Positions 45,001-54,500 of a stretch of DNA of 64,000 nt are shown piece by piece. Source of the stretch: Okapia johnstoni (lineage: Eukaryota; Chordata; Mammalia; Artiodactyla; Giraffidae); contig CM044306.1 in the NCBI GenBank assembly GCA_024291935.2, positions 22,837,501 through 22,901,500 of the forward strand. Direction: 5' to 3'. The notes beneath the pieces are model-generated. The model had not been told where the DNA came from and made no database searches. It was given only the letters and a program-made list of their open reading frames with translations. Each line of letters opens with the position of its first letter. The stretch's first letter is position 1. A program made the translations under genes and the position numbers.

Positions 45001-48000
45001 CCCAAACAGCCGTGATGGTGAAAAATAGCACTCAGGTGTGGGCCAGGAAGCGAAATGTGTATTCTAGGTGCACGCATGCGACTCTTGGTTGTGTTGTGGA
45101 GATTTTTTTCCACTGAATTGGCAGTGTTTTCTAACGTGAGTCATTCAGGTCATTAGCGTATTTAGCAGCCCGGGCCTGCGCATCTTGAGGTGAGGAGTCG
45201 CCCAGTGCAGGAGGGAGGTCCCACAGCACCAGGAGATCTGGTCCCCCTAACTTTGCCCAGGGTCTCAGAGGCAGTTCTGAGGGCTGCCTGGAGCTCCAGA
45301 AGGACACAGCGGGCAGAGGTGGAAGACGGGCTGGGCATCCTGGGCTAGGGCCTTCTCCCTTCCATTTCCTGCTGCCTTGTCTATTTTGCTGCAAGGAGGG
45401 TGCCAGGAACTCGGTGCTGGAAACTGGGGTAGCTCCTGACAGGGGAGGAAGGCAGGCAGAGGAGAGATGGGGCCTGGCAACTGAGTGTGGCAGGTGAGAT
45501 CTCTGAGGCAGGGTGTGAAGGCGACGACCTGTATCTGTCACCTGAGATACGCAGTGAAGGCAGATGGGGAGAGAAACTGGCTGCTCGGTCAGAGGGGCTG
45601 TTCCATCTGTGCCCTGCCCAGAGCCCCCTCCTGCCCTCACCACTGGGGGGTTAGCATGATTGTCTGGAAAGCCCCCAGTCTGAGGGAGGAGATGCAGCTC
45701 TTACCCTCAGATCCCCTTGGTTTGAAGCGGGGAGCCTTCCACTGGGAAGTCCCCAGTTTACTATGGGCCATAGACTGGACTTCTCAGTCTGATGAGGGTG
45801 ATGCCGTTCCTTCCCACAGACCCACACTTAAGGAGGAGGGTGGGGGACATAGGACACCCGAGGGCTGAGATATGATGGGACGGAGGCTGCAGCACCTTGG
45901 CAAAGGCTCCCCAAAGGACTCCTTCCCTCTGTTCCTGTCCACCCCTGTACACCATCAGACTGGTAGAGGGCACTCTCCCTCCCTAAGAAGTGGGGTTGTT
46001 CCCCAGAATCCCAGCCTGTTTGCAATAATTTGGCTTTGGCCCAGATGGGTTAAAAATAGTTTTGTTGTGGGAGGGGCTCCCCCCTCCACCCAGCTCTGCC
46101 CCAGGATTAGTGAGAGAACAGGGCGAGAGCGAATGAGTTCAGTCACCATCTACCCGCTGCACCTCGGCTTTTCCTGCCCTCTGAAGCCCTAACCTCACGA
46201 CTTCCCGTCCTCTTCTCTGGGGTTGGTCAGATACACACACACACACACTCACTCACTCACCCTGTTCCTCACTCATCACACTGGTCTCACACCTCCCTTT
46301 GCTCCCTCCCATTCACAGGTATCCTCTCTTACATGTCCCATTACCATGAGATGAGAGCAGGGCCCTCTCCTTGCTTCCCAGCTACTGGGGCAACTCCCCC
46401 CCCCCACCTCCCCGAGACAAATCCCTCTGGAGTGGCCAAGCCTCTGCCTGCCATGTCCCCTCCAGCTCCAACTTCCACAAAGTTCCAGAGTCCCTTCTGG
46501 ATTGGGTGAGGGGGCAAGATCTGGGGAAACAAAATCCCCTGCCTCCCAGGCTCTGTCCAGGCCCAGATCAGAGATGAAAGCGGTGACCTAAGGCCATGGC
46601 AGAGTCTCCTGTGATATCAGGATCGGCTCCCTGGAGGTGTGCAGGCTGGGGTGGGAGAGAGAGGGGGGCAGTGCTGAGAATGGTAACTTTCATTCAGCGA
46701 TTCTGGGTCAAAGGGACCCAAAGAGAAAGGGAGAGAAAAGGAAGTGGTTGAAGTCTTTGCTGAGTCTGTTCCAGCTCCATGAGGGTGGGTGCCCTGGAGG
46801 CCTGAGCAGGAAGTGGGAGGAAAAAAAGGGAAGAAGAGGGACTTCCCTGGTGGTCCAGTGGTTAAGATTCCACACTTCCACAGTAAGAGGCACAGGTTCA
46901 ATTCTTGGCCTGGGAACTAAGATCTTGCATGCTGCATAGCCTGGCAAAAAAGAAAACAACAAAGGGAACAAGAAAGAAAAATGGTAAGAGAGGCTCAATT
47001 CAATATTGACTTATTGAACAGCTACCAGGTACCAGATCCTGGACAAGATGCTGGGAATACGAACACAGTGATGATAATCTCTACGTTTAAGGAACTCTCA
47101 GTGAAGTTCCAGAATAAGGCAACTTTTGTTAGGTGCTTAATGTGAGTGGTGCCCTCTGGAGGTGTGCTGGGCACAATAGCTGTTCACAGAGATCTCCAGG
47201 TAAAGGGCTCCCTGGTGGTCCTGGGAGTTGCAAGGCTGAAAGGAGCAAAGCAGTGGACCTAGGCATACTTGGGTTCAAGTGTATCGGTCGGCACCTCTGC
47301 CAAGCCAGGAGGCCATGTCTTCACTTATGGAATGGGGCTCTTCATAGGCTGTGCAACAGCGGTCTCTAATCTTACAAAGGTGAGAACTCCTCTGGCCCCC
47401 CGCCCCCATATGCTGATTGTACTTCACTGTTAGTATGAGTACTTTGAGAAAACTCACAGCGACAAAAGCTACTATAAATTCAGTGCAGCTTTTTGATGAA
47501 TCTGTTTTATTTGTCACCAGTTTCTGCACAGATTAGAAACACATTCACATATACCTATATGAGATGTGTTCAGGCCACAGACAATGCTCAGTGAATACAC
47601 AGATTCAGGGAGCCCTTGAAATCACTGAGCGCTCCTGGGGACCACTGCCCTAGCCCCAGGTAAGGTGTAGGGAACCCCTGGAAGAGGTTCCCCTTTGAGG
47701 TGGCCCTTAATGCCCAAGAGAATTTCTGCAGCGGGGGTAGGAGGGTCTGGAGGGGAGGGCCAGATGCCAGGGCAGAGGCCGTTCTTCCTCCACAGCTGTG
47801 ACAGTAAACCCACTTCCCTTCTCCTCTTACCCACTTTCTGCCCTCTGACCTGAGGGTCGGGGCAGGCTGAGGTCAAGCCTTGACCCGGGTGACTGGGTAT
47901 CCTTCAGGGTGAATTTGGCGCTGGCTTATACGGAGCTGACAGAGGAGCTGGGCCGGCTTCGGGAGCTGAGTTCCCTGCAGGGGAGGATCCTGAGGACGCT

Positions 48001-50081
48001 GCTGCAGGAGCAGGCCCGGAGTGGCGGTGAGAGGACCCAGAGGGCGGAGGGCAGCAGTGGCCACCCTCCGCTTCCTTCCCCGGTGCCCCGGCCCGTTCCA
48101 CTCGGGAGGAGGGTGGGTGGGCACTGGTCGCTGGCAAGGCCCAGGCTCCCCAGTCCTGACGTCCTCTATCCCCACCACTGTCACCTAACCTGTTCTGCTT
48201 CTCTTCTAGGCCAGAGGCACTCGCCGCTGTCGCAGCGCCACTCCCCGGCCCCCCAGTGCCCCTCGCACTCCCCGCCGGCCCGCGCGGCGCCCCCATGCCC
48301 CCCATGCCCCCCATGCCAGTCCCCTGTGCCCCAGCGCCGCTCTCCTGGGCCCCCCTGCCCCTCGCCCCAGCAGCGCCGCTCTCCGGCCTCGCCCTCCTGT
48401 CCGTCGCCCGTCCCGCAGCGCCGCTCGCCGGTGCCGCCGCCGTGTCAGTCCCCCAGCCCGCAGCGCCGCTCCCCAGGGCCCCCCACCTGCCCGGCCCCGC
48501 AGCCCCGGCCTCCGCCGCCCCCGCCGCCCGGGGAGAGGACGCTGGCCGAGCGAGGCTACGCCAAGCCGCCCAGCCACCATGTGAAGGCCGGCTTCCAGGG
48601 CCGGCGCAGCTACTCAGAGATGGGGGAGGGCGCGGGCTACGCGGGCGCCTCCCCGCCCTGGTTGCAGGCCGAGGCGGCCACGCTGCCCAAGCCGCGGGCC
48701 TACGGCGGCGAGCTCTACGGCCCCGGCCGGCCCCTCAGTCCGCGGCGCGCCTTCGAGGGCATCCGCTTGCGCTTCGAGAAGCAGCCGTCGGAGGAGGACG
48801 AGTGGGCCGTGCCCGCCAGTCCGCCCAGCCCGGAGGCCGGCGCCATCCGCTGCGCCTCCTTCTGCGCGGGCTTCCCGGTCCCCGAGTCGCCCGCCGCCAC
48901 CGCTTACGCTCACGCTGAGCACGCGCAGTCCTGGCCGTCCATTAACGTGAGTGCGCTCTGGCGGGTAGACCCGGGAGCCCCGCCCTCGGCTTCGCACCTG
49001 ATTGATGGGCGGGGCTCCCTTCCTTTGACTCCACGCCCCTCCCCCGACGGCGCGTCCCCTCTCTCTCCAGTGGCCTTTTGTTGCCTTGAATTGGGGCTCC
49101 ACTGTTTAAAACTTGTTCAGTTTCATGGTTAAAAACCCAGTCTTCAGAGTGACAGTCCTTGCTTTGATTCTGGACTTCAACACTTAATAGCTTTGGGACC
49201 TCGGGCAACTTCCTTGTCTTCTTCGGCCCTCAGTTTTCTCATCTGGAAAACGAGGACAAGAATTTACTATCTGGTTCCATTAGAGAATTCTAAAGAGGGA
49301 GGCGGTGAACCCAAAGCACTCTGCACAGTGCCTGGCTCAGTAGTAAACATCTGCTATTAATTGGTGATGGAGGCCATGCTGACACCGGTCTTGGGTCCCG
49401 ACAGGGACAGCCCTGCTCATTCAATTCTGTTCATCAGGCCTCATAGCCCCCGCCTTTTTCTGTCTGTCCTAGAAGACAACCGTTTCTCAGGGCTGTATCG
49501 TTTCACAGAAATAGTGAGCTTCCTGGATGTCAGAGCCAACCCTTGCCACCTGGAAGGACCAAAATACATTCCAAAGTCAGGCAGAAAACTATTTCGGGGC
49601 TGTACATTGTTTAGGGTTATCCGTTGCTCTGAGTTATCAGGGAGCTGTGTCTGAGTCACTCTGAGGGCATGTCTGGGTCTTGGCTTCCCTCATTACTGCA
49701 GATATCCTGGCAGGCTGAGCGTAACTACCTCCCCGTTCAGCACCACCTGGGGACACCATGCCCAGGATTGGGAGAGTGGGCGCTGAACTGGTGGAAAGGG
49801 GTGGGGGGGGGGGAACGTAGGAGCAGAAGTGCCCAGACGCCTTCTGCACGCTGCAGCACTCCCTGCCTTGAGTCTTAGGAAAGGGCAAGCTGGAATGTGG
49901 GGACTGTGAAGGACGAATGTGGACCATAAACAACTCCTTTCTCTCCCTGCAGCTGCTGATGGAGACAGTGGGTTCTGATATCCGCAGCTGCCCCCTCTGC
50001 CAGCTGGGTTTCCCAGTCGGGTACCCAGATGATGCCCTCATCAAACACATTGACTCCCACCTGGAGAACAGCAAGATCTAG
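35871..50081 (+). CDS. TBKBP1: TBK1-binding protein 1 (SINTBAD), nine coding exons (span)
   Basis: Adaptor that binds the kinases TBK1 and IKK-epsilon through a TBK1-binding domain (TBD) shared with NAP1/AZI2 and TANK; it supports their activation in antiviral and related signalling in the cytoplasm. The spliced exons give 618 residues (human is about 615). Order: short N-terminus; coiled coil about 48-160; a Pro-rich gap 185-205; a second coiled coil about 220-290; the TBD region 292-325 ([18 protein letters not shown]...); a Pro/Ser/Arg-rich region 332-430 with six QR(H/R)SP units and a polyproline run; and a C-terminal C2H2-type zinc finger, Cys589, Cys592, His608, His612. Stop TAG at 50079-50081. 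Identity was recognised by reading, including the C-terminus [11 protein letters not shown]. All introns are GT-AG. Intron 7 is 8.4 kb. Confidence 0.96.
36470..36592 (+). CDS. TBKBP1: TBKBP1 coding exon 3
   Basis: Encodes residues 76-116 ([20 protein letters not shown]... to RLNQFQHE). Phase 0 on both sides; acceptor CTGCAG and donor GAG|GTGAGC. Confidence 0.95.
36830..36934 (+). CDS. TBKBP1: TBKBP1 coding exon 4
   Basis: Encodes residues 117-151 ([20 protein letters not shown]... to ETELGEM), a highly charged coiled coil. Phase 0; donor ATG|GTGAGG. It reads LGEMRA where I recall LREMRA in human. Confidence 0.95.
37290..37600. repeat. Two MIR-like fragments in TBKBP1 intron 4
   Basis: The first has 'tatgacctgggtcaagtcac' and a 'ctgcctctgagaagtggggc' segment (about 37320-37420). 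The second has 'cttacctgtgtgccaggcat', 'tcttcaggtatatttactga' and 'ccatattacagatgaggtac' (about 37450-37600). Confidence 0.65.
37949..38129 (+). CDS. TBKBP1: TBKBP1 coding exon 5
   Basis: Encodes residues 152-211 ([20 protein letters not shown]... to GSGLSH) and one base of codon 212. It contains a Gln-rich coiled coil followed by a Pro-rich gap ([20 protein letters not shown]). Donor G|GTGAGA. Confidence 0.95.
38238..38634. mobile_element. ART2A-type ruminant retroposon
   Basis: A 400-base ruminant repeat combining Bov-A-like and BovB-like parts: 'cagttcagttcagttactca', 'gtcgtgtccgactctttgca', 'tcatgtccatcgagtcagtg', 'catcagggtcttttctaatg', 'actggttggatctccttgct', 'aaaagcatcagttcttcggc'. 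It lies in TBKBP1 intron 5. The family name is from memory. Confidence 0.85.
38763..38777 (+). promoter_or_regulatory. CTCF consensus motif in TBKBP1 intron 5
   Basis: CCAGCAGAGGGCGGC fits the CTCF core CCASYAGRKGGCRSY at all 15 positions. It lies about 130 bases beyond the ART2A element, in what looks like single-copy sequence. Occupancy is inferred only from the motif. Confidence 0.6.
39105..39280 (+). CDS. TBKBP1: TBKBP1 coding exon 6
   Basis: Encodes codons 212-270 ([20 protein letters not shown]... to KQLQETRAQ), mostly coiled coil. The acceptor is a tandem GCAGCAG: the first AG gives H-A-G-W, the second drops Ala212 (H-G-W) with the frame kept. Donor CAG|GTAAAA. Confidence 0.95.
39474..39535 (+). 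CDS. TBKBP1: TBKBP1 coding exon 7
   Basis: A 62-nt exon encoding residues 271-290 ([20 protein letters not shown]) and two bases of Gln291. Acceptor CCCTTAG and donor CA|GTAAGT. Confidence 0.95.
42930..43050. repeat. MIR-like SINE fragment
   Basis: Reads 'gcagacaccgtgcgaggcag', 'taaaatctcatttgagtctc' and 'gttgtcccctgagcaaatca', a degraded MIR. Confidence 0.5.
43745..43945 (+). repeat. Degenerate CCTGAC-type minisatellite
   Basis: Some 12 variants of a 12-18 base unit around 'tcctgacccc' or 'tcctgatccc' recur: 'ctgatcctgatcccatcc', 'catcctgaccccaactcg', 'agtcctgacc', 'agaccctgactccagcct', 'taatcctgacctcgagcc', 'gaatcttgaccctgcc'. The copies have diverged but the period is visible. Confidence 0.6.
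44062..44177 (-). mobile_element. Truncated Bov-A2/Bov-tA monomer with (CTG)n
   Basis: (CTG)7 followed by 'taagtcactttagtcgcgtc', 'cgactctgtgcgaccccata' and 'ggattctccaggcaagaaca', then it stops abruptly. Only one monomer is present, unlike the dimers in KPNB1 introns 7 and 14. Confidence 0.85.
44650..44885 (+). repeat. MIR SINE, long copy
   Basis: A well-preserved MIR in sense orientation: 'gactttggtcaactgactta', 'acctctgtaagcttcggttt', 'tctcatctgtaacatggagg', 'gcagggttgttgtgaagatt', 'agcacaatgccgggcctctg'. Confidence 0.75.
46022..46065 (+). promoter_or_regulatory. Possible regulatory element with MEF2-like site
   Basis: An AT-rich island in GC-rich surroundings, 'gcaataatttggctttggcc' and then 'gggttaaaaatagttttgtt'. 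TTAAAAATAG fits the MEF2 consensus YTAWWWWTAR. Speculative; conservation not tested. Confidence 0.3.
46232..46262 (+). repeat. Short (AC)n and (ACTC)n run
   Basis: 'acacacacacacacac' followed directly by 'tcactcactcac', a compound microsatellite of about 30 bases. Confidence 0.75.
46838..46965 (+). repeat. CHR-type tRNA-Glu SINE
   Basis: A sense-orientation copy: 'gggacttccctggtggtcca', 'gtggttaagattccacactt', 'gcacaggttcaattcttggc', 'ctgggaactaagatcttgca' and an A-rich tail. Confidence 0.85.
47000..47100. repeat. Ancient interspersed repeat fragment
   Basis: Reads 'attgaacagctaccaggtac', 'aagatgctgggaatacgaac' and 'acgtttaaggaactctcagt', the same ancient family type seen at about 30150. 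Family not resolved. Confidence 0.4.
47908..48026 (+). CDS. TBKBP1: TBKBP1 coding exon 8 (TBK1-binding domain)
   Basis: Completes Gln291 and encodes residues 292-330 ([20 protein letters not shown]... to QEQARSG), the helical TBD shared with NAP1 and TANK through which TBK1 and IKK-epsilon bind. Acceptor CCTTCAG; donor G|GTGAGA. Confidence 0.95.
48027..48209 (+). other. TBKBP1: TBKBP1 intron 8: 183 nt, no in-frame stop
   Basis: A short intron with a normal donor (GTGAGA) and acceptor (CTTCTAG). Its length is 61 codons and the exon 8 frame reads through to exon 9 without a stop ([20 protein letters not shown]...). If retained it would insert 61 residues between the TBD and the Pro/Arg/Ser region. 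Confidence 0.85.
48210..48946 (+). CDS. TBKBP1: TBKBP1 coding exon 9 (Pro/Ser/Arg-rich region)
   Basis: Encodes the end of Gly331 to Asn576 in one 737-nt CpG-rich exon. It holds six QR(H/R)SP units, a CPPCPPC run, a polyproline run ([16 protein letters not shown]), then the conserved [16 protein letters not shown] and [16 protein letters not shown] segments and SYAHAEH-like text ending WPSIN. A CPP unit appears added relative to the human sequence I remember (a repeated CCATGCCCC at DNA level). Donor AAC|GTGAGT. Confidence 0.95.
49130..49350 (+). repeat. MIR SINE
   Basis: Sense MIR: 'ttgattctggacttcaacac', 'gggacctcgggcaacttcct', 'cagttttctcatctggaaaa', 'aaagcactctgcacagtgcc'. Lies in TBKBP1 intron 9. 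Confidence 0.75.
49953..50081 (+). CDS. TBKBP1: TBKBP1 coding exon 10 (zinc finger, stop)
   Basis: Encodes residues 577-618 and TAG. It carries a CxxC...HxxxH finger: Cys589-Pro-Leu-Cys592, then His608-Ile-Asp-Ser-His612, with 15 residues between the second Cys and first His. It resembles the ubiquitin-binding zinc fingers of related adaptors; the binding function is inferred. Acceptor CCCTGCAG. Confidence 0.96.
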   Translation: MLMETVGSDIRSCPLCQLGFPVGYPDDALIKHIDSHLENSKI

Positions 50082-51500
50082 GGTGCCTCCCCCCACCCAC
50101 TGGCAGTTTCTCCGCCTTCTCCCATCACCCCCAAACACTCACTCACTTTGAATGCTGCATGAATCTCGTGGGGGGCCCCTGCCCCTTGCGACCCCCAGAT
50201 ACCTCCACTAGCTACTGAGTCAACGTGTGTGCCATCTTCCCTGGTCAAGGCACCACTCAGCCCTGGCTCTTCCCAGGAGGTCAGCCGAGGCTCTCCCCAG
50301 CTCCCTGGCTTCTGCTGGGGAGGTGGGATGAGCTGGGATGGGGAGGGGCATATCCTACCCAGCCTCTCCTTCTGCCTTTCTGTTCTCAAACAGTTGGATC
50401 CAAGAAGGTGTCTAGTGCTTGGGCCTGGGGGAGGGGAGGATATCAGAAGACTCCAGGAGCTCCCCCAGCCCCTACCCAGATGGCCACCTTTCTCAGGCTG
50501 TGCTCTGTCCAGGGAGCGCCTCCCTGTGGGGTCCCAGAGCCTGCCCTGCACAATGATGCCGGTTCCTCCGTCCCCTGGCCAGGTTGGAGCTCGTGGCATG
50601 GGCCCCCCCACTGGGGGAAGGAGGCATCTTGTTTCTTGCCATTCCCTGCAGGCCAGCCCTGTTTTCCCCCTCAGCCCACCCTGGGGAATAGGGAGGGTGG
50701 GAGAGGAGAGGGAGGACCCTGAAGGACTGGGAGCATCTGGCCCCAAGAGGCTGCCCTGAGGCACCATGACCCTCAGTCCGGGGAACCATCTGTGTCTGCC
50801 TCCCAGGCCTATGCCCTTCTCCTGGAGCCCCCAGCGTCAAGGCGCAGGTTGTTAAGGCAGATGCATCCCCCCGACCTGACCCCACTCAAGCCCCGACACC
50901 ACAGGTGCCCTGGAGCCCAGGTGTGACTCAGCCTCCGTTAGCTGGGTGGATGTCATCAGCCCGGCCTCCCAGGCCAGAACCTGAGGATGGGCCCAGGGTG
51001 CTGTGGAGATCAAGTTCGAAAGAGCTAACCCCCTTCCTACACCCCAGCAACCCACATTCCCTCTGTGAAATCTACCTCAGAGTCGTACCCTCAGAAGGAC
51101 GGGTAAGCAGGAGGCCAGGGGTTCCCCAGGGCTGAGGTGGGGAGCTTCCCAGGCAAGAGCCTGCTGCCCCACGATGAATCCACTCTCCTCCACTGCGAGC
51201 CTCTCCCAGGTCTCACCCCGGGCGGGGGCAGTGGGTGCTGCTGTCAGTGCATGTACCATTCTGATCCAACTCTTCCAGGCCCCCTACCTCCTCACACCCC
51301 TCCCCTCCTCCTTAGTGCAGGGGAGGGAGGGGGTGTGTCGGGGGGGGGCAAGGGGCCGAGGACTCTAGGGACACATGGCATTGTACTTTGAATGTCCCCC
51401 TAGGGAGGGGAAACAGGGAAGGGGGACTGGAAAGGGGAGGTGGGGCCCCTGAGCTCTCTGAACAAGTTGAAACTCCAAATAAAACTTAACCTGTTCCATC
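50082..51500 (+). other. TBKBP1: TBKBP1 3' UTR
   Basis: About 1.4 kb of GC-rich single-copy sequence between the stop codon and the poly(A) signal at 51478. Open frames here on both strands are composition effects. No repeats recognised. Confidence 0.8.
51478..51483 (+). terminator. TBKBP1: TBKBP1 poly(A) signal
   Basis: AATAAA in 'actccaaataaaacttaacc', followed about 20-40 bases later by a T/G-rich segment ('gctccgtctgtgctctctgt'). The only clear hexamer after the TBKBP1 stop. Confidence 0.85.
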
Positions 51501-54500
51501 TGCGCTCCGTCTGTGCTCTCTGTGGCTGGGGGAGGGAGGGAACCCTTCCAGGTGGAAGGTCTTGGAAACTGTCTCAAGTAACCACAACCACGGGAGGGCA
51601 AGTAGGGGATGCTTAGGGCCCCTGTGTTCCCAGGTGGTTCTGGAGACACAGGCATGCGAGTGGCTACAGGTGACTTGTGATGTGGATTTTATTTGGAACA
51701 GATGGGGAGCAGCAGAGGGTGGCTTCGTGACCAGCCCTGAGCAAGTGTCAGGGACTCGTGAATTTTCCCTCCCAGCAGGTCTGGCAGGTAGAGGTTCTGT
51801 AGCCTGAGGATTCGTTTACCTGTAGCACTATTTTTTTTTCCATCAAATGATTTCTCATGCCAGGAACCAGACTGGAGCCTTAAAAAGGAAGGAACATTTA
51901 TTTGGGTTCCATGTCCTTGTGGGTCAGAGAGCGGGGAGTGGCTCAGCGGCTGCCTTGAAAAGTGGCATAGCCTGGGAGGTCAGAGCCAGGTCGTGAACCT
52001 ATGACTTCTGCCCCACCTTGGGCTGTGCCCTCTTGTCTGCAGAAAGGGCCTGACCTACTTACTCATCAAATCTCGGTGCCTTTCATTTCCATGTGACACT
52101 TTTTGGCCAAGGATTCACCTGAAAGCAAAAGGCAGGAGCCATTATTCACTGAAGACCCAAGGTCCAGCTCCAGACCTGGGGTTTACATCCCTCCCCGTTC
52201 AGTGCCAAGGTGCAGCCCCCACAGGGAGACTTCCCTGCTCCTGTGTTGCAGTTGACAACTATAGCTGCTAAAAGCTCATCCAAACTTGATTTCATCTGCA
52301 GCCAAGTCCTGAGTACCAGGGAAGGCAAGAACAGACATCCCCATAGGACATGGCTTTTTACAAGCCCTGGGAGAGAGGGTTCTGGAATCTGGCACATGAG
52401 TTCCCCTGGTTTGCTTTTCACCCACTTCATGGAAGAGGTTTTCTTTCTGCCACGGATGAAGGCAGCACCCAGGTGTCTGGGTTTTGTTTGGATCCCTGGA
52501 AGCATTTGCTAGAAGGACAAGAGAAAATCAGGGATGGTAAAAAGACACAAAGCAAAGAGAAATCCCAGCCATTGAAAAAAAGAGCAAAGGATGACCTGGA
52601 AATGAGCTGTGTGGGGGCGTGGCTTGTGTAACCTCACCTGGTCCTTGGGCATATATCTGAAGGGGTGAGGAAACCCAGCTACCTGCAACCTGGACACTCC
52701 TGTCATGGGGGGAGGGAGTATGGCAACGTCAGGTGCAGATTCCAGCAACATGTCTCCTCGATCTCTGGGGAGGTGGGAAAGGGCTCAGATGCAGGATGGG
52801 AAGCTGCTTGGGGCTGGAAGGGAAGGGGAGGAAGGAAGAAAAAGCTAGTGTTTCCCTAGCCCAGTTCCTCTAGACCTGCAACCTTTAACTTAATGCCTCC
52901 CCGAAGGAGAGGACTAGGGGGTGGGGAGCCCTGCCAACACTCACCCTTCTCTTCCCAACGGGATCTGGGCTGCGATCCGACGTGAGGATGCTTGTTACCC
53001 TATGGGAGTAATTCAGGGACTCCAGGGCCTGAGAGAGTGGGAGGCAGAGGGATCTGGATCTCTGGGCTCCTGGAGAGGTGAGGAGTGTGGGACGACTTCA
53101 ACAGGAGCAAAGCAGGGGAAGACCCTATCGAGGCTGGAGACGACACCTGGGAACCCACTCACTTTCACCAGCACAGATGCAGAGCTGGACTTGGGGAGGA
53201 GGGGGTCAGTGGCAGGGAGGAGTCACAGACTCCAAGCCATCCGTGGCCTCACCTCCAAGGTAAGGAAAGGCCTACACCCAATATCCCAGCTCCAGCCCCA
53301 CTGCCCTCTGTCTCTCCTTCATCCACCAGCTGCCCTGTGGGCCTCCCGGCCTCATCTTTGATCTCCTCAGCCAGAGCTACCAGCCTACAGCCACCCCACC
53401 CCTCTCCAGGGTCCCTGTAGAAGCTGTGCCAGGCGATCAGCTGAGGAATTGAGAGCTTCTTTCAGAAGCTGCTGCTGCTGCTGTTGGTGGTGGTGGTGTG
53501 TGTGGTGAGAGGCGGGGGATGCGGGGGTTGGCAGGGTGGGAAGCTGATCGCTAGCAAATGGAAGGGGTGTGTGGGTGAGTCAGCCCTGTTAATGAGAAAC
53601 ACCACACCCCGCTGATTAGGACTAATGAGGAAGAACAGAGCTGGTGGGGGTTTCAGTCAGTGATATCTTGGCAGGTTTGCTTGCTCCCCCAGTCCCATTT
53701 CTCCCTTAGCCAGGGCAAAGAACAGAGCCACTTTGGCTACTGCGGGAAGAATGGAGGTTAGACACAGAGATGAACCACCCAGGGTAAGGCAGTCCTCACA
53801 GAGAAGGGGTTGAACTAGGAGTCTGGACAGAGACCGCATTCAGGGGAACGTGAGAGATCCAGTACACTCCTGTTCCTGCCCCCGTCCTCTAATCTGTCTG
53901 TTGATTCACTCCAGAGAAATTTCTGGCACTCAGAGCTGTGCCTCCCCGTTGCCTCAGTGCCTTTTGAAATCTAATGGACCTCTGCAGAGGGCCCTGATTA
54001 AGGGGGTGCTGCGGACAGAGCTCCGGGGTGTGCCCTTGCCATTGGCAGCCTGGTTTGAGGCATTGACTGTCTATGCAGATGTTAATAACCCAGGGGGGCC
54101 TGTCAGGGCTGAGGGCGGGATGGGTTGGGGTAGGGGAAGGCCTGTGGGCATCCGCTGAAGGCCCATGTGGTAGCTTCCCTGTCCTTGTGGCAGAGGCAGA
54201 GGCCCCCAGAACCCGCAGCATCACCCTGCCCTTCCATGCCGACTCAGCTGAGGGCAAAGGCCCCAGGCGCACCGGCCTATGTTCCAATCCGCTGTGAGTG
54301 CAGGCCTAGGGGGAGGGAGGGCAGAGGAGGGCTGGGAGGGGGACAGGATGGGTGTCGGCCAGCACCTCCAACACCTCCTCATTTGCATTACCACTGACAC
54401 CCTTCTTGACCAAGAAATGGAGCCAGAAATAACAAGGAGGAAGGTGATTCCCTGGGGGGGGGCCTTTGAGGTTCTCTTTCCTTGCTCCAACACTCCCGGT

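Larger units (their letters stand above)
39536..47907. other. TBKBP1 intron 7 (8.4 kb)
   Basis: The largest TBKBP1 intron. It holds the repeats listed separately (MIR, Bov-A2 monomer, CHR, degenerate minisatellite, short CA run) and much unassigned moderately GC-rich sequence. No additional exon was recognised. Confidence 0.7.

Noticed and set aside
48256..48918. Alternative 220-codon frame inside TBKBP1 exon 9, and the opposite-strand 162-codon frame
   Set aside because: Shadow frames of the GC-rich TBKBP1 exon; Ala/Arg/Gly-rich with no independent support.
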